64,000 nucleotides of DNA from Zhongshania antarctica (lineage in GTDB: Bacteria > Pseudomonadota > Gammaproteobacteria > Pseudomonadales > Spongiibacteraceae): the NCBI RefSeq assembly GCF_014202945.1, contig NZ_JACHHW010000002.1:372001-436000 (forward strand), given 5' to 3'. Under the pieces are notes generated by a model. It worked only from the letters and a program-made list of their open reading frames with translations. It made no database searches and was not told where the DNA came from. The position numbers and the translations under genes were made by a program. This document shows, in pieces, positions 37,093 through 47,091 of this stretch. The number at the start of each line of letters is the position of its first letter. The stretch's first letter is position 1.

Positions 37093-39267
37093 ATGGACGT
37101 ATCTTATATTCTTGACGAACTCAATGACGCGCAGCGCGACGCGGTAACCGCCGACAGCACAGGCACCTTAGTACTTGCCGGGGCTGGCAGCGGTAAAACC
37201 CGGGTGCTGGTCCACCGTATTGCCTGGAAGATCAAGGTAGAGGGACTGTCGACCCACAGTATTATGGCCGTGACCTTTACCAATAAAGCCGCCAAGGAGA
37301 TGCGCGGGCGCATCGAAAGCTTGCTGGGTAGCAGTTTAAATCACGGTATGTGGGTGGGCACCTTTCACGGTTTGGCTCATCGCCTGCTCAAGGCCCACGC
37401 CCAAGAAGCAGGACTCCCCAATAATTTCCAAATTTTGGACAGCGACGACCAGCTCCGCCAGCTCAAGCGTATCCACCGAGAGCTTGCGTTAGACGATAGC
37501 CGCTGGCCGCCCCGGCAGTCTCAGTATTTTATAAATGGTCACAAAGATGAAGGTCGCCGCGCCGCCCACATCGACGATTTTGGCGGCGATATCTACCTAA
37601 CAACCATGCTCAAGGTTTACCGCCGCTACGAGGAGATCTGCCGCCAGCAGGGGGTGATCGACTTTGCCGAACTATTATTGCGAGCCCTTGAGCTGTGGCG
37701 AGACAATCCAGCCATTCTCGACCACTACCAACAGCGCTTTAAGCACGTTTTGGTTGACGAGTTTCAAGACACCAACGCCGTGCAATACGCTTGGCTGCGC
37801 CTACTCGCCAGCAAAGGCATGGCCATGACCGCAGTAGGTGATGACGATCAGTCGATTTACGGCTGGCGCGGCGCCCGCATTGAGAATATTCAGCAGTTCT
37901 CTAAAGACATTGAAAACACCCACGTGGTGCGCCTTGAACAAAACTATCGCTCCACCGCCACCATCCTCAAAGCCGCCAATGCACTGATCGCCAATAACAG
38001 CCAGCGCTTGGGCAAAGAACTGTGGACCGAAGACGGCGACGGCGACAAAATCTCGCTGTTTGCCGCCTTTAACGAACAAGATGAAGCGCGCTTTCTCACC
38101 GACCGCATCGCCGAACTCGTCCGCGACGATTACCGCCGCAGCGATATTGGCGTGCTATACCGCAGCAATGCCCAGTCGCGAATACTGGAAGAATATCTGA
38201 TTCGCGCCGGTCTGCCCTACCGCATCTACGGCGGTCAGCGCTTTTACGACCGTCTAGAAATTAAAAATGCGCTAGCCTATATGCGTATTGTTGAGCTGCG
38301 CGACGACGACACCGCCATCGAACGGGTCATTAATACCCCAACCCGTGGCATTGGCACGCGCACGGTGGAAATTCTGCGCGAATACGCCCGCGAACATCAA
38401 ACCTCGCTGTGGCGCGCATCGTTGGCCATCATCGAAAATGGCCTGCTGCCCGCCCGCGCGGGTAACGCCCTGCGCGGCTTTTTAGCATTGGTGGAAGATT
38501 TAGCCGAGCAGTGCCGAGATAAACCCCTCGACGAGCAGATCAACATCGCCATTGATCGTTCGGGCCTGCTGGCCTTTCACGAAAAAGAAAAAGGAGAGAA
38601 GGGTCAGGCCCGGGTCGAAAACCTACACGAGCTGATCACTGCCGCCGCCGCCTTTGAGCCCGAAGACGAAGACATCGAACCCCTGCGCGCCTTTCTCGAC
38701 CGCGCGGCGCTGGACGCCGGAGACCAGCAGGCCGACGAGCACGAAGACAGCGTGCAATTAATGACTTTGCACTCGGCCAAGGGTTTGGAATTTCCGGCGG
38801 TGTTTATTGTTGGCGTGGAAGAAAACCTCTTCCCTCACAAAATGTCGATGGAAGACCCTGAGCGCCTCGAGGAAGAGCGTCGCCTCGCCTATGTCGGTAT
38901 AACCCGCGCCGAGCAAAAGCTGTTCTTAAGCTACGCTGAGTCTCGTCGTCTGCACGGCCAAGAAAGCTTTAATAGCTTATCGCGTTTTATCCGTGAAATA
39001 CCCAATGAACTCATCGACGAAGTGCGCATTAATAATACCGTTAGTCGACCAAGCAGTTACGCTCAAAGCGGCGCAACCACGGCGCAACAAGCCTCGGCGG
39101 CGGCAATGGGCATTTCCTTGGGTCAACACGTTTTACACAGCATTTTTGGCGCTGGCGTAGTACTCAGTTTTGAAGGCCAAGGCGCGAGTGCCCGCGTGCA
39201 AGTTAATTTCGAAGACGAAGGCAGTAAATGGCTGGTGCTGCAATACGCCAATCTTCAAATTTTGTGA
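37093..39267 (+). CDS. uvrD: DNA helicase II
   Basis: UvrD is the superfamily 1 3'-5' helicase of nucleotide-excision and mismatch repair. The 724-residue protein has Walker A AGAGSGKTR (Lys35), VTFTNKAAKEM, GTFHGLAHR, DEFQDTN (Asp222-Glu223), DDDQSIYGWRGA, LEQNYRS, and the late motifs LMTLHSAKGLEFP and VGITRAEQKLFL. The C-terminus has a UvrD-type basic/hydrophobic end (GVVLSFEGQGASARVQVNFEDEG). It starts at ATG 37093. A gap of about 240 bases separates it from the upstream terminator hairpin. Confidence 0.96.
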   Translation: MDVSYILDELNDAQRDAVTADSTGTLVLAGAGSGKTRVLVHRIAWKIKVEGLSTHSIMAVTFTNKAAKEMRGRIESLLGSSLNHGMWVGTFHGLAHRLLKAHAQEAGLPNNFQILDSDDQLRQLKRIHRELALDDSRWPPRQSQYFINGHKDEGRRAAHIDDFGGDIYLTTMLKVYRRYEEICRQQGVIDFAELLLRALELWRDNPAILDHYQQRFKHVLVDEFQDTNAVQYAWLRLLASKGMAMTAVGDDDQSIYGWRGARIENIQQFSKDIENTHVVRLEQNYRSTATILKAANALIANNSQRLGKELWTEDGDGDKISLFAAFNEQDEARFLTDRIAELVRDDYRRSDIGVLYRSNAQSRILEEYLIRAGLPYRIYGGQRFYDRLEIKNALAYMRIVELRDDDTAIERVINTPTRGIGTRTVEILREYAREHQTSLWRASLAIIENGLLPARAGNALRGFLALVEDLAEQCRDKPLDEQINIAIDRSGLLAFHEKEKGEKGQARVENLHELITAAAAFEPEDEDIEPLRAFLDRAALDAGDQQADEHEDSVQLMTLHSAKGLEFPAVFIVGVEENLFPHKMSMEDPERLEEERRLAYVGITRAEQKLFLSYAESRRLHGQESFNSLSRFIREIPNELIDEVRINNTVSRPSSYAQSGATTAQQASAAAMGISLGQHVLHSIFGAGVVLSFEGQGASARVQVNFEDEGSKWLVLQYANLQIL

Positions 39268-39293
39268 GACCGATTTTTTAAATAGGGAAAACC

Positions 39294-40427
39294 ATGACGC
39301 CCAGTAAAAATAATTATACGCCGCTCATTATTCTCGTTTTAATCGCCGCGCTGGTCGGCATGAGCTGGCTTTATGTTGGCGAGCGCAGTCGCGATCACAG
39401 CCGCAGTGAACAACAAAAGAGCAGCAGTGGCCAACAAGTGTTTCACTGGAAACTGGTTACCACCTGGCCTAAGAACTTTCCCGGTTTAGGCACTGCACCG
39501 GAAAAATTCGCTAACATCGTCAACGCCATGAGCCAGGGCCGCCTGCTGATAAAAGTCTACGGCGCCGGTGAGTTGGTGCCCGCCATGGGCGTATTTGACG
39601 CGGTATCTGCGGGCAGCGCCCAAGCTGGCCACGGTGCCGCCTATTACTGGAAAGGCAAACTCGCGTCCTCAATTTTCTTTACTGCGGTGCCCTTTGGTAT
39701 GACCGCGCAAGAAATGAATGGCTGGCTGTATCACGGCGGCGGTATGCAACTGTGGCGAGAAGCCTATGCGCCTTTTAATTTAGTGCCCTTGGCTGGCGGC
39801 AATACCGGTGTGCAAATGGCGGGTTGGTTTAATAAAGAGATCAACTCTATTGAGGATGTTAAAGGCCTCAAAATGCGCATTCCCGGCTCCGGCGGTGAAG
39901 TCTGGGATCGCCTTGGCGGCAGTGCGGTAACCCTGCCCGGCGGCGAGTTGTACACCTCATTGCAAACTGGGGTAATCGACGCCACCGAGTGGGTGGCTCC
40001 CTACAACGACATGGCCTTTGGGTTTCATGAAGTGGCTAAATATTATTACTACCCCGGCTGGCACGAGCCAGGTTCGACCTTGGAATTAATTATTAATAAG
40101 AGCGCGTTTGAAGCCCTGCCCAAAGATTTGCAAACCATTGTTGAAGCCGCTGCACGCTACGCCAACGCCGACATGCTTGACGAATATACCGCGCGCAATA
40201 ATACCGCGTTAAAAGAGTTAGTGGGGGAACATAAGGTACAGCTACGCAAGTTACCCGACGATGTGCTACGCGAATTACATCGGGTATCGGATGCCTACTT
40301 ACTCGAATTATCTAAAACAGACGAACTCACCGGCCGAGTTTACCAAAGCTGGAAACAGTTTATGGAAGATGCTAAAGAGTATCATCACATCTCTGAGCAG
40401 GCCTATATTAATGCGCGGGATCTTTAA
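39294..40427 (+). CDS. TRAP transporter substrate-binding protein, TakP-like DctP family
   Basis: A 377-residue periplasmic binding protein with an N-terminal hydrophobic segment (about 8-26) that may stay as a membrane anchor, because no clear cleavage site follows. WKLVTTWPKNFPGLGTAPEKFA, the Arg of KMRIPGSGGEVWDRLGG, and NTGVQMAGWFNKEI are typical of the TakP group that binds alpha-keto acids. The cognate DctQ and DctM genes are not adjacent but lie 1.5-3.3 kb further on in the opposite direction. The substrate is inferred, not shown. Confidence 0.88.
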   Translation: MTPSKNNYTPLIILVLIAALVGMSWLYVGERSRDHSRSEQQKSSSGQQVFHWKLVTTWPKNFPGLGTAPEKFANIVNAMSQGRLLIKVYGAGELVPAMGVFDAVSAGSAQAGHGAAYYWKGKLASSIFFTAVPFGMTAQEMNGWLYHGGGMQLWREAYAPFNLVPLAGGNTGVQMAGWFNKEINSIEDVKGLKMRIPGSGGEVWDRLGGSAVTLPGGELYTSLQTGVIDATEWVAPYNDMAFGFHEVAKYYYYPGWHEPGSTLELIINKSAFEALPKDLQTIVEAAARYANADMLDEYTARNNTALKELVGEHKVQLRKLPDDVLRELHRVSDAYLLELSKTDELTGRVYQSWKQFMEDAKEYHHISEQAYINARDL

Positions 40428-40452
40428 TCACCGCGCAGTTGCAAACTGGCAA

Positions 40453-41307
40453 TTAGGCTATTTTTAAGTATTCTTCACTAATCTTCCACAGGCGCTCAGC
40501 GGCAACATCGTCCTTGGCCCACGGTTTAATTTTCCCCAGTTTACAGTTAGCAAAATATTCACCACTGACATTGTCTAGGCTTGGTGAAGTCGCCACAAAT
40601 ATCGACGTCTGCGCGCCCTGTTCTGGGGTTTTGAAAAACAATTTAGTAATGCCGCCCACAATCTTGCCAAGCAGCGCATTGTCCTGATGGCCGAGGTGGG
40701 TGGCCACCGCTCCAGGGTGTACGCAATTCACCGTAACGCCAGTGCCCGCTAGTTTTTGTGAGAGTGACCGGGTCCAAAGAATATTGCAAAGTTTTGAATG
40801 GCCATACACCTTAAATATTTTATAGGGTGTCGTTTTATATTCAATATCATTAAATTGCACGCCTTTCACAAAGGCATGTGCCTCCGATGCCACGCTTACT
40901 ATACGCGCAGGCGCACTTTGCTTAATGCGCTCTAACAGTAAATTGGTCAGTAAAAAATAAGCCAAATGATTTACTGCGAACGTTTCTTCTATACCTTCTG
41001 CGGTCACCTTGCGCTTGGTGTTCATTACACCGGCATTATTCAACAACAGGTGGAGTGGTTTATCCGTGTCCAAAAAATTCTGCGCTACCCGGCGAATATC
41101 TTGCTGACTGGCGAGATCGCCGAGTAACAAGGTTGCGCGGCACTCAGGGGACTGAGCGGCAATTTCGGCCAATACCGCCTCGCCCTTTTGCGCATTGCGG
41201 CATAACAGAAACAATTCAGCGCCCTGCGCGGCTAAAGCCAGTGCAGTTTCTTTACCGATACCACTGCTGGCACCGGTGATTAAACAGACCTTATTGAGCA
41301 TCGACAT
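40453..41307 (-). CDS. short-chain dehydrogenase (retinol dehydrogenase-like)
   Basis: A 284-residue classical SDR: TGASSGIGKET cofactor motif (about residues 10-20), LLNNAGVMN, catalytic Ser in VSVASEAHAF, and YGHSK carrying Tyr and Lys. The C-terminal part resembles retinol dehydrogenase/WW-domain oxidoreductase-like proteins of marine bacteria. The substrate is unknown. It is convergent with the TRAP binding-protein gene (25 bases) and lies 73 bases from the next gene upstream. It starts at ATG 41307. Confidence 0.88.
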   Translation of the reverse strand: MSMLNKVCLITGASSGIGKETALALAAQGAELFLLCRNAQKGEAVLAEIAAQSPECRATLLLGDLASQQDIRRVAQNFLDTDKPLHLLLNNAGVMNTKRKVTAEGIEETFAVNHLAYFLLTNLLLERIKQSAPARIVSVASEAHAFVKGVQFNDIEYKTTPYKIFKVYGHSKLCNILWTRSLSQKLAGTGVTVNCVHPGAVATHLGHQDNALLGKIVGGITKLFFKTPEQGAQTSIFVATSPSLDNVSGEYFANCKLGKIKPWAKDDVAAERLWKISEEYLKIA

Positions 41308-41380
41308 TATTATTCTCCATTATTGTCGTAAGCTTACCGGCCGAGATAATTTTGTGGTGTTGCGTTAAAGCAATCCGACT

Positions 41381-41770
41381 TTAATCAACAACTCGTGTGC
41401 GGCCATTACCATCAATTGCCACAAACACAAATTCACCCTCGGTCACTTTGGCGGGCTCGTACTGGTGCTTATTGGTTACCCAAACTTCAACCCGAACCCG
41501 AATAGAGCTACGCCCCACATCAACGATGTCGGTATAGCAACTTACCGCTGCACCGACATTGACTGGCGTCATAAATGCCATGGAGTCTACTGCCACGGTA
41601 GCCACCCGACCACCTGCGCGACGCGCGGCGGTTTGACTACCGGCAAGATCCATTTGCGACATAAGCCAACCACCAAAAATGTCACCACTGGCATTCGTAT
41701 CTGCCGGCATGGCGATGGTGAGCAAGGCGAGTTCACCGGCAGGTTTGGGCGTGTCGTCGATGTCACGCAT
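41381..41770 (-). CDS. YciA-type acyl-CoA thioesterase
   Basis: A 129-residue hotdog-fold thioesterase. MPADTNASGDIFGGWLMSQMDLAGS contains the catalytic Asp region of YciA and BACH enzymes, followed by VATVAVDSMAFMTPVNVGAAVSCYTDI. It should hydrolyse acyl-CoA to free acids and CoA in the cytoplasm. It starts at ATG 41770 and is followed by the SDR gene on the same strand. Confidence 0.9.
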   Translation of the reverse strand: MRDIDDTPKPAGELALLTIAMPADTNASGDIFGGWLMSQMDLAGSQTAARRAGGRVATVAVDSMAFMTPVNVGAAVSCYTDIVDVGRSSIRVRVEVWVTNKHQYEPAKVTEGEFVFVAIDGNGRTRVVD

Positions 41771-41887
41771 AAATTTGTCTCTCTAAATTAGGGTAAAATT
41801 AAATGCCGCATAGTTAACGTTCACTATTCGGCATTGTCAATGATGTGTATAGCATTATTAGAGCCGCGGGTATAGCAGACTAAGCCC

Positions 41888-43261
41888 TTATTGCCCGCGG
41901 ACTAAGGCGGGTAACCAGGTAGCCAAGCTCGGCCACCACGCCAATAAAAATAACATTAGTAATTGCAAACCAATATACGGCGCCACCCCGCGATAAATAT
42001 CTGCGGTCGACACCGATGGCGGCGCCACCCCGCGCAGATAAAATAGCGAAAAACCAAAGGGCGGCGTTAAGAATGAGGTTTGCAAATTCAGCGCAATCAT
42101 AATGCCAAGCCAAATGGGATCAACGCCCATGGCCAGTAGAATCGGCCCCACAATTGGCACGACCACAAAAGTAATTTCGATAAAATCAAGAATAAAGCCC
42201 AGTAAAAATATCACCACCATCACGATCAACGTCGCGGTAACTACGCCACCGGGCAAACCATCGAAGAAGTGTTGGATGAGTTCGTCGCCACCAAAACCGC
42301 GAAACACCAATGAAAACACGGCGGCGCCGATTAAAATCATAAACACCATGCAGGTGACTTTTAAGGTTTCCCGCGCTACTTCACCCAGCCGCGCCCAGCT
42401 TAACTGACCTTTAACCGCGGCCATCAGCGCCGCGCCCAACGCACCCACCCCCGCCGCTTCGGTCGGCGTTGCGGCACCGACTAATATCGAGCCCAATACG
42501 GTCACAATGAGGCCGATCGGTGGCAACAACCCTTTTAACAGGGCACTTAACGGCGGCGGATTCAAATCTTTAGCGGCGGGCGCCCGCTCTGGTTGGCGTA
42601 TGGCAACAAACCCCATATACAGCAAGTACAGGCACACCAATAGTAAGCCGGGAACCAACGCGCCAATAAACAAATCGCCAACAGACAAGGTCTTTGGGCT
42701 AAACACGCCCATGTCCAATTGCGCCTGTTGATAGGCGCTAGATAAGGTGTCGCCCAGCAAAACCAATGCGATGGACGGCGGAATAATTTGCCCTAGGGTG
42801 CCGGTAGCGCAAATGGTACCCGTGGCGAGCTTGGGGTCATAACCGCGACTGAGCATGGTCGGCAGTGACATCAAGCCCATGGTGACTACCGTGGCCCCAA
42901 CAATACCGGTACTGGCGGCGAGTAACATGCCGACCAGTATCACGGAAAAGCCTAAGCCACCGCGTCTGCGACCAAACAAGGCCGCCATATTGTCGAGCAG
43001 CTCCTCTGCCAAGCGGCTTTTTTCTAATAACACCCCCATTAATACAAAAAGGGGGACCGCAATTAAGGTGACATTACTAATGGTGCCGTACAGGCGGTTT
43101 GGCAGCGCCGATAAAAACGATGCGTCGAAATACCCCAGCACAATGCCGATACCGGCAAAAATCATGGCGGTGCCCGCCAAACTAAAGGCCACCGGATAGC
43201 CCAACATGAGCACGAGGCAAATAGCGACAAACATCAAAATGGGTAGCAGCTCAATCAGCAT
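41888..43261 (-). CDS. TRAP transporter large permease DctM
   Basis: A 457-residue polytopic inner-membrane protein with about 12 transmembrane segments. It contains PLFVLMGVLLEKS, ASTGIVGATVVTMGLMSLP and GTICATGTLGQIIPPSIALVLLG, the signature of DctM proteins. It drives substrate uptake with the sodium gradient. The start overlaps the DctQ gene by 11 bases, so the two are cotranscribed. The nearest substrate-binding protein gene is the TakP-like one on the opposite strand at 39.3 kb. Confidence 0.94.
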   Translation of the reverse strand: MLIELLPILMFVAICLVLMLGYPVAFSLAGTAMIFAGIGIVLGYFDASFLSALPNRLYGTISNVTLIAVPLFVLMGVLLEKSRLAEELLDNMAALFGRRRGGLGFSVILVGMLLAASTGIVGATVVTMGLMSLPTMLSRGYDPKLATGTICATGTLGQIIPPSIALVLLGDTLSSAYQQAQLDMGVFSPKTLSVGDLFIGALVPGLLLVCLYLLYMGFVAIRQPERAPAAKDLNPPPLSALLKGLLPPIGLIVTVLGSILVGAATPTEAAGVGALGAALMAAVKGQLSWARLGEVARETLKVTCMVFMILIGAAVFSLVFRGFGGDELIQHFFDGLPGGVVTATLIVMVVIFLLGFILDFIEITFVVVPIVGPILLAMGVDPIWLGIMIALNLQTSFLTPPFGFSLFYLRGVAPPSVSTADIYRGVAPYIGLQLLMLFLLAWWPSLATWLPALVRGQ

Positions 43262-43769
43262 GGCTAGGCGCCTCCTGATTGATTAGCACGAGCGCATTGC
43301 GCAGTAACTCAGCCAAACCCTGCAAAGCGAGATTAATCGCCATGAGCGGCAGTAAGGATTTTAATAAGTAAACAAAGGGCAGCCCCCCCGGTTCTACCGA
43401 GGTTTCGCGTATTGCCCAGGCATTAGCGGCAAAATCCCAGCTGCTTATTAAAATGAATCCGCAGAGGGGCAATAAAAACACAATACAGCCAATGCTATCG
43501 ACCCACGCTTTGGTGCGCGCGGAATAACGATGGTAAAAAATATCTACCCGAACATGGCCGCCGTGTTTTAAGGTGTAGGCCGCACCCAACATGAATACGG
43601 TGCCGTGCAAATAGTTCACCGACTCCTGCAACGCGGTCAACCCCTGGCCAAAACCATAGCGCATAACAACCACGGTGGCGGTGCCTAACATCATTAAGGG
43701 AATTAAATACGCCAAAAGGCGTCCAAAGCGCTCGGTAAACGAATCGATTAAAAATACACACTGTTTCAC
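43251..43769 (-). CDS. TRAP transporter small permease DctQ
   Basis: A 172-residue protein with four transmembrane helices and the DctQ core VVVMRYGFGQGLTALQESVNYLHGTVFMLGAAYTLKHGGHVRVD. The start is GTG 43769 with an upstream AGGGAT; no ATG is available near the N-terminus. It overlaps dctM. Together with DctM it forms the membrane part of a tripartite transporter. Confidence 0.92.
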   Translation of the reverse strand: MKQCVFLIDSFTERFGRLLAYLIPLMMLGTATVVVMRYGFGQGLTALQESVNYLHGTVFMLGAAYTLKHGGHVRVDIFYHRYSARTKAWVDSIGCIVFLLPLCGFILISSWDFAANAWAIRETSVEPGGLPFVYLLKSLLPLMAINLALQGLAELLRNALVLINQEAPSHAD

Positions 43770-43845
43770 TGATCGGTATCCCTGAGTAAGCGCCTCATTA
43801 TAGCCATTCTATTGCCGCTGCCGCGAGTTTAGACCAGGAGAATCT

Positions 43846-44493
43846 ATGCGTTCTGTAATCCTAAGTATTTTATTGGCGACATCTGCTAGCTTTAGTTACG
43901 CCGATGTTATCGCCCGCTATGCAATGGGGCCAGAAACCTTGGTATTGAGTTACCGCGACGATCAACATATTCGCGTTGACCGCGGCCAAATGGCCTATTC
44001 GATTATTAACGGCGAACAAGCGACAGCGATCATTAGCCAAGGCGGTGCGCAAATCGTCATGAACGTCGACGATATGGGCGATGTCATTGCCAGTGCGCAA
44101 CAAGGTCAGACCATCAGTATTCCTGACACCCACGCCGTGAGTCTCAAACCCACCAAGGAATTTAGCAATATCGCCGGTTTCAAGGGGCGGCTTTATATTG
44201 CGAGTGATGGCGCCAACAGTTACCGCACCGTGCTCACCGACAGCCCTGCCGTTATTGAGGCCAGCGACGCACTGCGCCAGTTCTTTCGCCGCTTTGCCGG
44301 TGCCATGAAAAATGATCGTGGCAATAAGCTGCTCGCCCTCGAAAACAGCTTTAAAGACCAAGCTGAGCGCGGCGTGCTCTATGTGGAAGGTGGCTTCAAA
44401 CTGCTCAGTATTAGCCAAGAGCAGCGTCCAAATAACCACTATACGCCGCCACCCATCGGCATTCAGTTCAATATGCCCGCCGCTAGCCGCTGA
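43846..44493 (+). CDS. exported hypothetical protein
   Basis: A 215-residue protein with a signal peptide (about 1-19, ending FSYA) and a mature beta-rich part (IARYAMGPETLVLSYRDDQHIRVD, AYSIINGEQATAIISQGG), similar in style to DUF4412-type periplasmic proteins. A helical C-terminal part follows. It starts at ATG 43846, preceded by CAGGAGA. It is divergent from the TRAP permease genes. The function is unknown. Confidence 0.75.
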   Translation: MRSVILSILLATSASFSYADVIARYAMGPETLVLSYRDDQHIRVDRGQMAYSIINGEQATAIISQGGAQIVMNVDDMGDVIASAQQGQTISIPDTHAVSLKPTKEFSNIAGFKGRLYIASDGANSYRTVLTDSPAVIEASDALRQFFRRFAGAMKNDRGNKLLALENSFKDQAERGVLYVEGGFKLLSISQEQRPNNHYTPPPIGIQFNMPAASR

Positions 44494-44584
44494 GACTGTC
44501 GCGGGGACGTCCAGTGATACCGTGATCTAAGCGCGTAAAATCGGTATCATTGCTTCCCCATGCCAATGTGAATTTAAGAGTGTT

Positions 44585-45088
44585 ATGACAGATCAGGCCC
44601 CCTTTGCCGACCAAGAGACCTTATTAGAGTTATTTGCTGGCATCCATCCAACAAATAATCAGCCCATTTTCGAAAAGGTGCTCGCCACGCCGCTCGCCAA
44701 CGTAAGCGAATACCGGCTGCTAAAGTCCCCCCTCTTTGTGCGCGGGCTTGCCGCATTAGATAGCGTAAAGATAAACGAGGATGCCCGTGGCCGCTTTACC
44801 CTGCTTGAGCACAGCGGCAATCTCTGCGTGCGGGTGTTTTTGCGTCAGCCCAATGAAGATTTGGAAGTTCAGCTCACTGCCGAATTAGAAAAACTCGGCG
44901 GCAGTTTAGACATAAAGACCGAACGTGCAATGGTCTACAGCATTCACTTTGGCGTCGGCTTTAGCAGTATTGAAGCCTTATTGAATAAGTGGGCCAATAG
45001 CGATCAAGCTAAGTGGGTCTACGGCAATGTCTACGACCCCGAGACCGGCGACCCGCTCAATTGGTGGCAGGCATTACTGCAGGTTTGA
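44585..45088 (+). CDS. hypothetical cytoplasmic protein
   Basis: A 167-residue protein with no signal or membrane segment. After a helical N-terminus ([25 protein letters not shown]) come mixed strands and helices and a Trp-rich end ([23 protein letters not shown]). No known family was recognised. It starts at ATG 44585 and ends 22 bases before yaaA, so the two genes probably share a transcript. Confidence 0.7.
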   Translation: MTDQAPFADQETLLELFAGIHPTNNQPIFEKVLATPLANVSEYRLLKSPLFVRGLAALDSVKINEDARGRFTLLEHSGNLCVRVFLRQPNEDLEVQLTAELEKLGGSLDIKTERAMVYSIHFGVGFSSIEALLNKWANSDQAKWVYGNVYDPETGDPLNWWQALLQV

Positions 45089-45110
45089 ATCAATCGTCAC
45101 AGGACTCCCC

Positions 45111-45887
45111 ATGTTACTGCTAATTTCCCCAGCCAAGACCTTGGACTTTGAAAATCCTGCGCACACAAAAAAGTTTAGCCAGGCCGATTTCCTCGACCGC
45201 TCGCAGGTTTTAATTGAGCAATTACAAACGCTCAACCCTGAAGACATCTCCGGCTTAATGAAAATTAGCCCAAAGCTGGGCGAACTCAATCATCAGCGCT
45301 TTATGAACTGGCAGCTGCCCTTTGGCCCAGACAATGCCAAGGCAGCAGTACTGGCGTTTCGCGGTGACGTATACACCGGCCTCGACGCCGACAGTTTCAG
45401 CGCCAGCGATTTCACCTTTGCCCAGCAACATTTGCGCATACTCTCTGGCCTGTACGGCCTATTGCGCCCGCTTGATTTGATCCAGCCCTACCGGCTCGAA
45501 ATGGGCACTAAATTTGAAAATAAGGCGGGCAAAAACCTCTATCAATTTTGGGATACCGCGATTACCGAGGCAGTGAATCACCAACTCGCCGAGATTAAAT
45601 CGCAGGTTCTGGTGAATCTCGCGTCCAACGAATACTTTAGCGCTATCAAACCCAAGGCGCTGGCTGCTGACATTATTACCCCAACGTTCAAAGACTTTAA
45701 AAACGGCAAATACAAAATTATTAGCTTTTACGCCAAAAAAGCACGGGGCTTAATGGCCAGCTATGTAATTAAAAACCGTATTAAAAATGTCGATGACCTT
45801 AAGCAATTCAATAGCGATGGTTATTATTTTTGTCCTGAACAATCTACTGCCAGAGAATGGGTTTTTCTTAGAGACAGCCAAGACTAA
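45111..45887 (+). CDS. yaaA: peroxide stress protein YaaA (DUF328)
   Basis: YaaA lowers intracellular iron during peroxide stress and binds DNA in E. coli. The 258-residue sequence starts [13 protein letters not shown], the family hallmark, and continues with [48 protein letters not shown] and [13 protein letters not shown]. The start is ATG 45111 with AGGACT upstream; a longer frame from 45027 overlaps the preceding gene and is not credible. Oxidative-stress function fits the oxyR gene elsewhere in the window. Confidence 0.95.
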   Translation: MLLLISPAKTLDFENPAHTKKFSQADFLDRSQVLIEQLQTLNPEDISGLMKISPKLGELNHQRFMNWQLPFGPDNAKAAVLAFRGDVYTGLDADSFSASDFTFAQQHLRILSGLYGLLRPLDLIQPYRLEMGTKFENKAGKNLYQFWDTAITEAVNHQLAEIKSQVLVNLASNEYFSAIKPKALAADIITPTFKDFKNGKYKIISFYAKKARGLMASYVIKNRIKNVDDLKQFNSDGYYFCPEQSTAREWVFLRDSQD

Positions 45888-45894
45888 TAAGACT

Positions 45895-46353
45895 TTATTC
45901 CATCGCTAAAATTTGCCGCCACTCCTCCGGAGTAACGGGCATAATCGACAAGCGACTGCCTTTTTGGACGAGTGTCATTTCGCCCAGCGCGGGTTCAGCT
46001 TTCAGCTCGGCCAGCGCAATGAGGCGCTTAAATTTTCGCTCAAAGCGCACATCTACCATATACCAACGCGGGTTTTCTGGGCTGGCCTTGGGGTCAAAAT
46101 AGCGAGACTCTGGGTTTTGCGCGCTGCTATCTGGGTAAGCCTCACGCACCACTTCGGCAATGCCTGCAATACCCGGTTGCGGGCAAGAGGAGTGATAAAA
46201 GAACACTTTGTCACCCACTTTCATTTGGTCGCGCATCATATTGCGAGCCTGATAGTTTCTGACCCCGTCCCAATGTTCAGTGCCCTTTGGCCGCCTGCGA
46301 AGATCGTCGAGACTAAACGTGTCAGGCTCAGATTTCATCAGCCAGTAAGCCAT
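45895..46353 (-). CDS. EVE domain protein
   Basis: A 152-residue single-domain protein starting at ATG 46353, preceded by AGGAG at 7 bases. A longer frame to 46479 overlaps the divergent methyltransferase gene. The EVE pattern is clear: AYWLMKSEPDTFSLDDL, GVRNYQARNMMRDQMKVGDKVFFYHSSCPQPGIAGIAEVV, and a C-terminal SIMPVTPEEWRQIL. EVE/PUA-like domains bind modified nucleotides, and the standalone YTH-like type is widespread in bacteria; its biological role is not settled. It is convergent with yaaA. Confidence 0.92.
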   Translation of the reverse strand: MAYWLMKSEPDTFSLDDLRRRPKGTEHWDGVRNYQARNMMRDQMKVGDKVFFYHSSCPQPGIAGIAEVVREAYPDSSAQNPESRYFDPKASPENPRWYMVDVRFERKFKRLIALAELKAEPALGEMTLVQKGSRLSIMPVTPEEWRQILAME

Positions 46354-46454
46354 TGTTGTACTCCTGAAAAAGCCGTTACACTTGGCGACAGCCGAGGATA
46401 GGCTATCAACCTTCGCCAAGGAATGATTTAAGCATAATTCAAAGGGATTTAACC

Positions 46455-47063
46455 ATGAGTCAAGCCAAACCCTTTTCACAGGCCTGTGAGAACAATCAGT
46501 CGTTTATCTTAGAGATCCTTGCGCCTCTGTTTACAGCCGGGCAACGAGTATTGGAAGTTGGCAGCGGCACGGGCCAGCACGCCGTGCATTTTGCCGCTAA
46601 CTTACCCAAGCTTCATTGGCAGTGCAGTGATCGACGTGAAAATTTGGAGGGTATTCAGGCCTGGATCGACGACGCCAAACTCGACAATTTAGCGCCGCCG
46701 CTTGCGCTAGACACCAGAGACCTAGCGTGGCCGCAGCCCGCATTTGATGGTATTTACTCGGCCAATACCCTGCATATTATGAGCTGGCACGAAGTAGAAT
46801 TGTTTTTTAGTCATTTACGCAAAAGCCTCAAAGACGACGGCCTGCTCTGTATTTACGGCCCGTTTAACTATCAGGGCAAATACACGTCTGCCAGCAATGC
46901 GAGCTTTGATCAATGGCTAAAACAGCGCAATCCTCAGAGTGGCATCAGGGACTTCGAGGCCATCAATGCCTTGGCCGAAAAAATAGACTTACACTTGCTC
47001 GCAGATCATGCCATGCCCGCCAATAACCGCCTGATAATTTGGCGCTCGCAAGGCAGCAGATAG
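46455..47063 (+). CDS. DUF938 SAM-dependent methyltransferase
   Basis: A 202-residue class I methyltransferase with SAM motif VLEVGSGTGQHAVHFA and an acceptor-strand pattern LDTRDLAWP, IYSANTLHIMSWHEVELFFSHL and GPFNYQGKYTSASNASFDQWLKQRNP, typical of DUF938 proteins. The substrate is unknown. It starts at ATG 46455 (AAAGGGA ribosome-binding site), divergent from the EVE gene, and is followed by a strong bidirectional terminator. Confidence 0.9.
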   Translation: MSQAKPFSQACENNQSFILEILAPLFTAGQRVLEVGSGTGQHAVHFAANLPKLHWQCSDRRENLEGIQAWIDDAKLDNLAPPLALDTRDLAWPQPAFDGIYSANTLHIMSWHEVELFFSHLRKSLKDDGLLCIYGPFNYQGKYTSASNASFDQWLKQRNPQSGIRDFEAINALAEKIDLHLLADHAMPANNRLIIWRSQGSR

Positions 47064-47091
47064 GCGCCGCGATATGCAAAATTTAAGGCAT

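Noticed and set aside
42102-42407. Plus-strand open frames antisense to the DctM gene
   Set aside because: Shadows of a well-supported transporter gene.
45895-46353. EVE protein as part of a McrB-type defence system
   Set aside because: It is a stand-alone housekeeping-type EVE gene 30 kb from the McrB island, with host-like composition.
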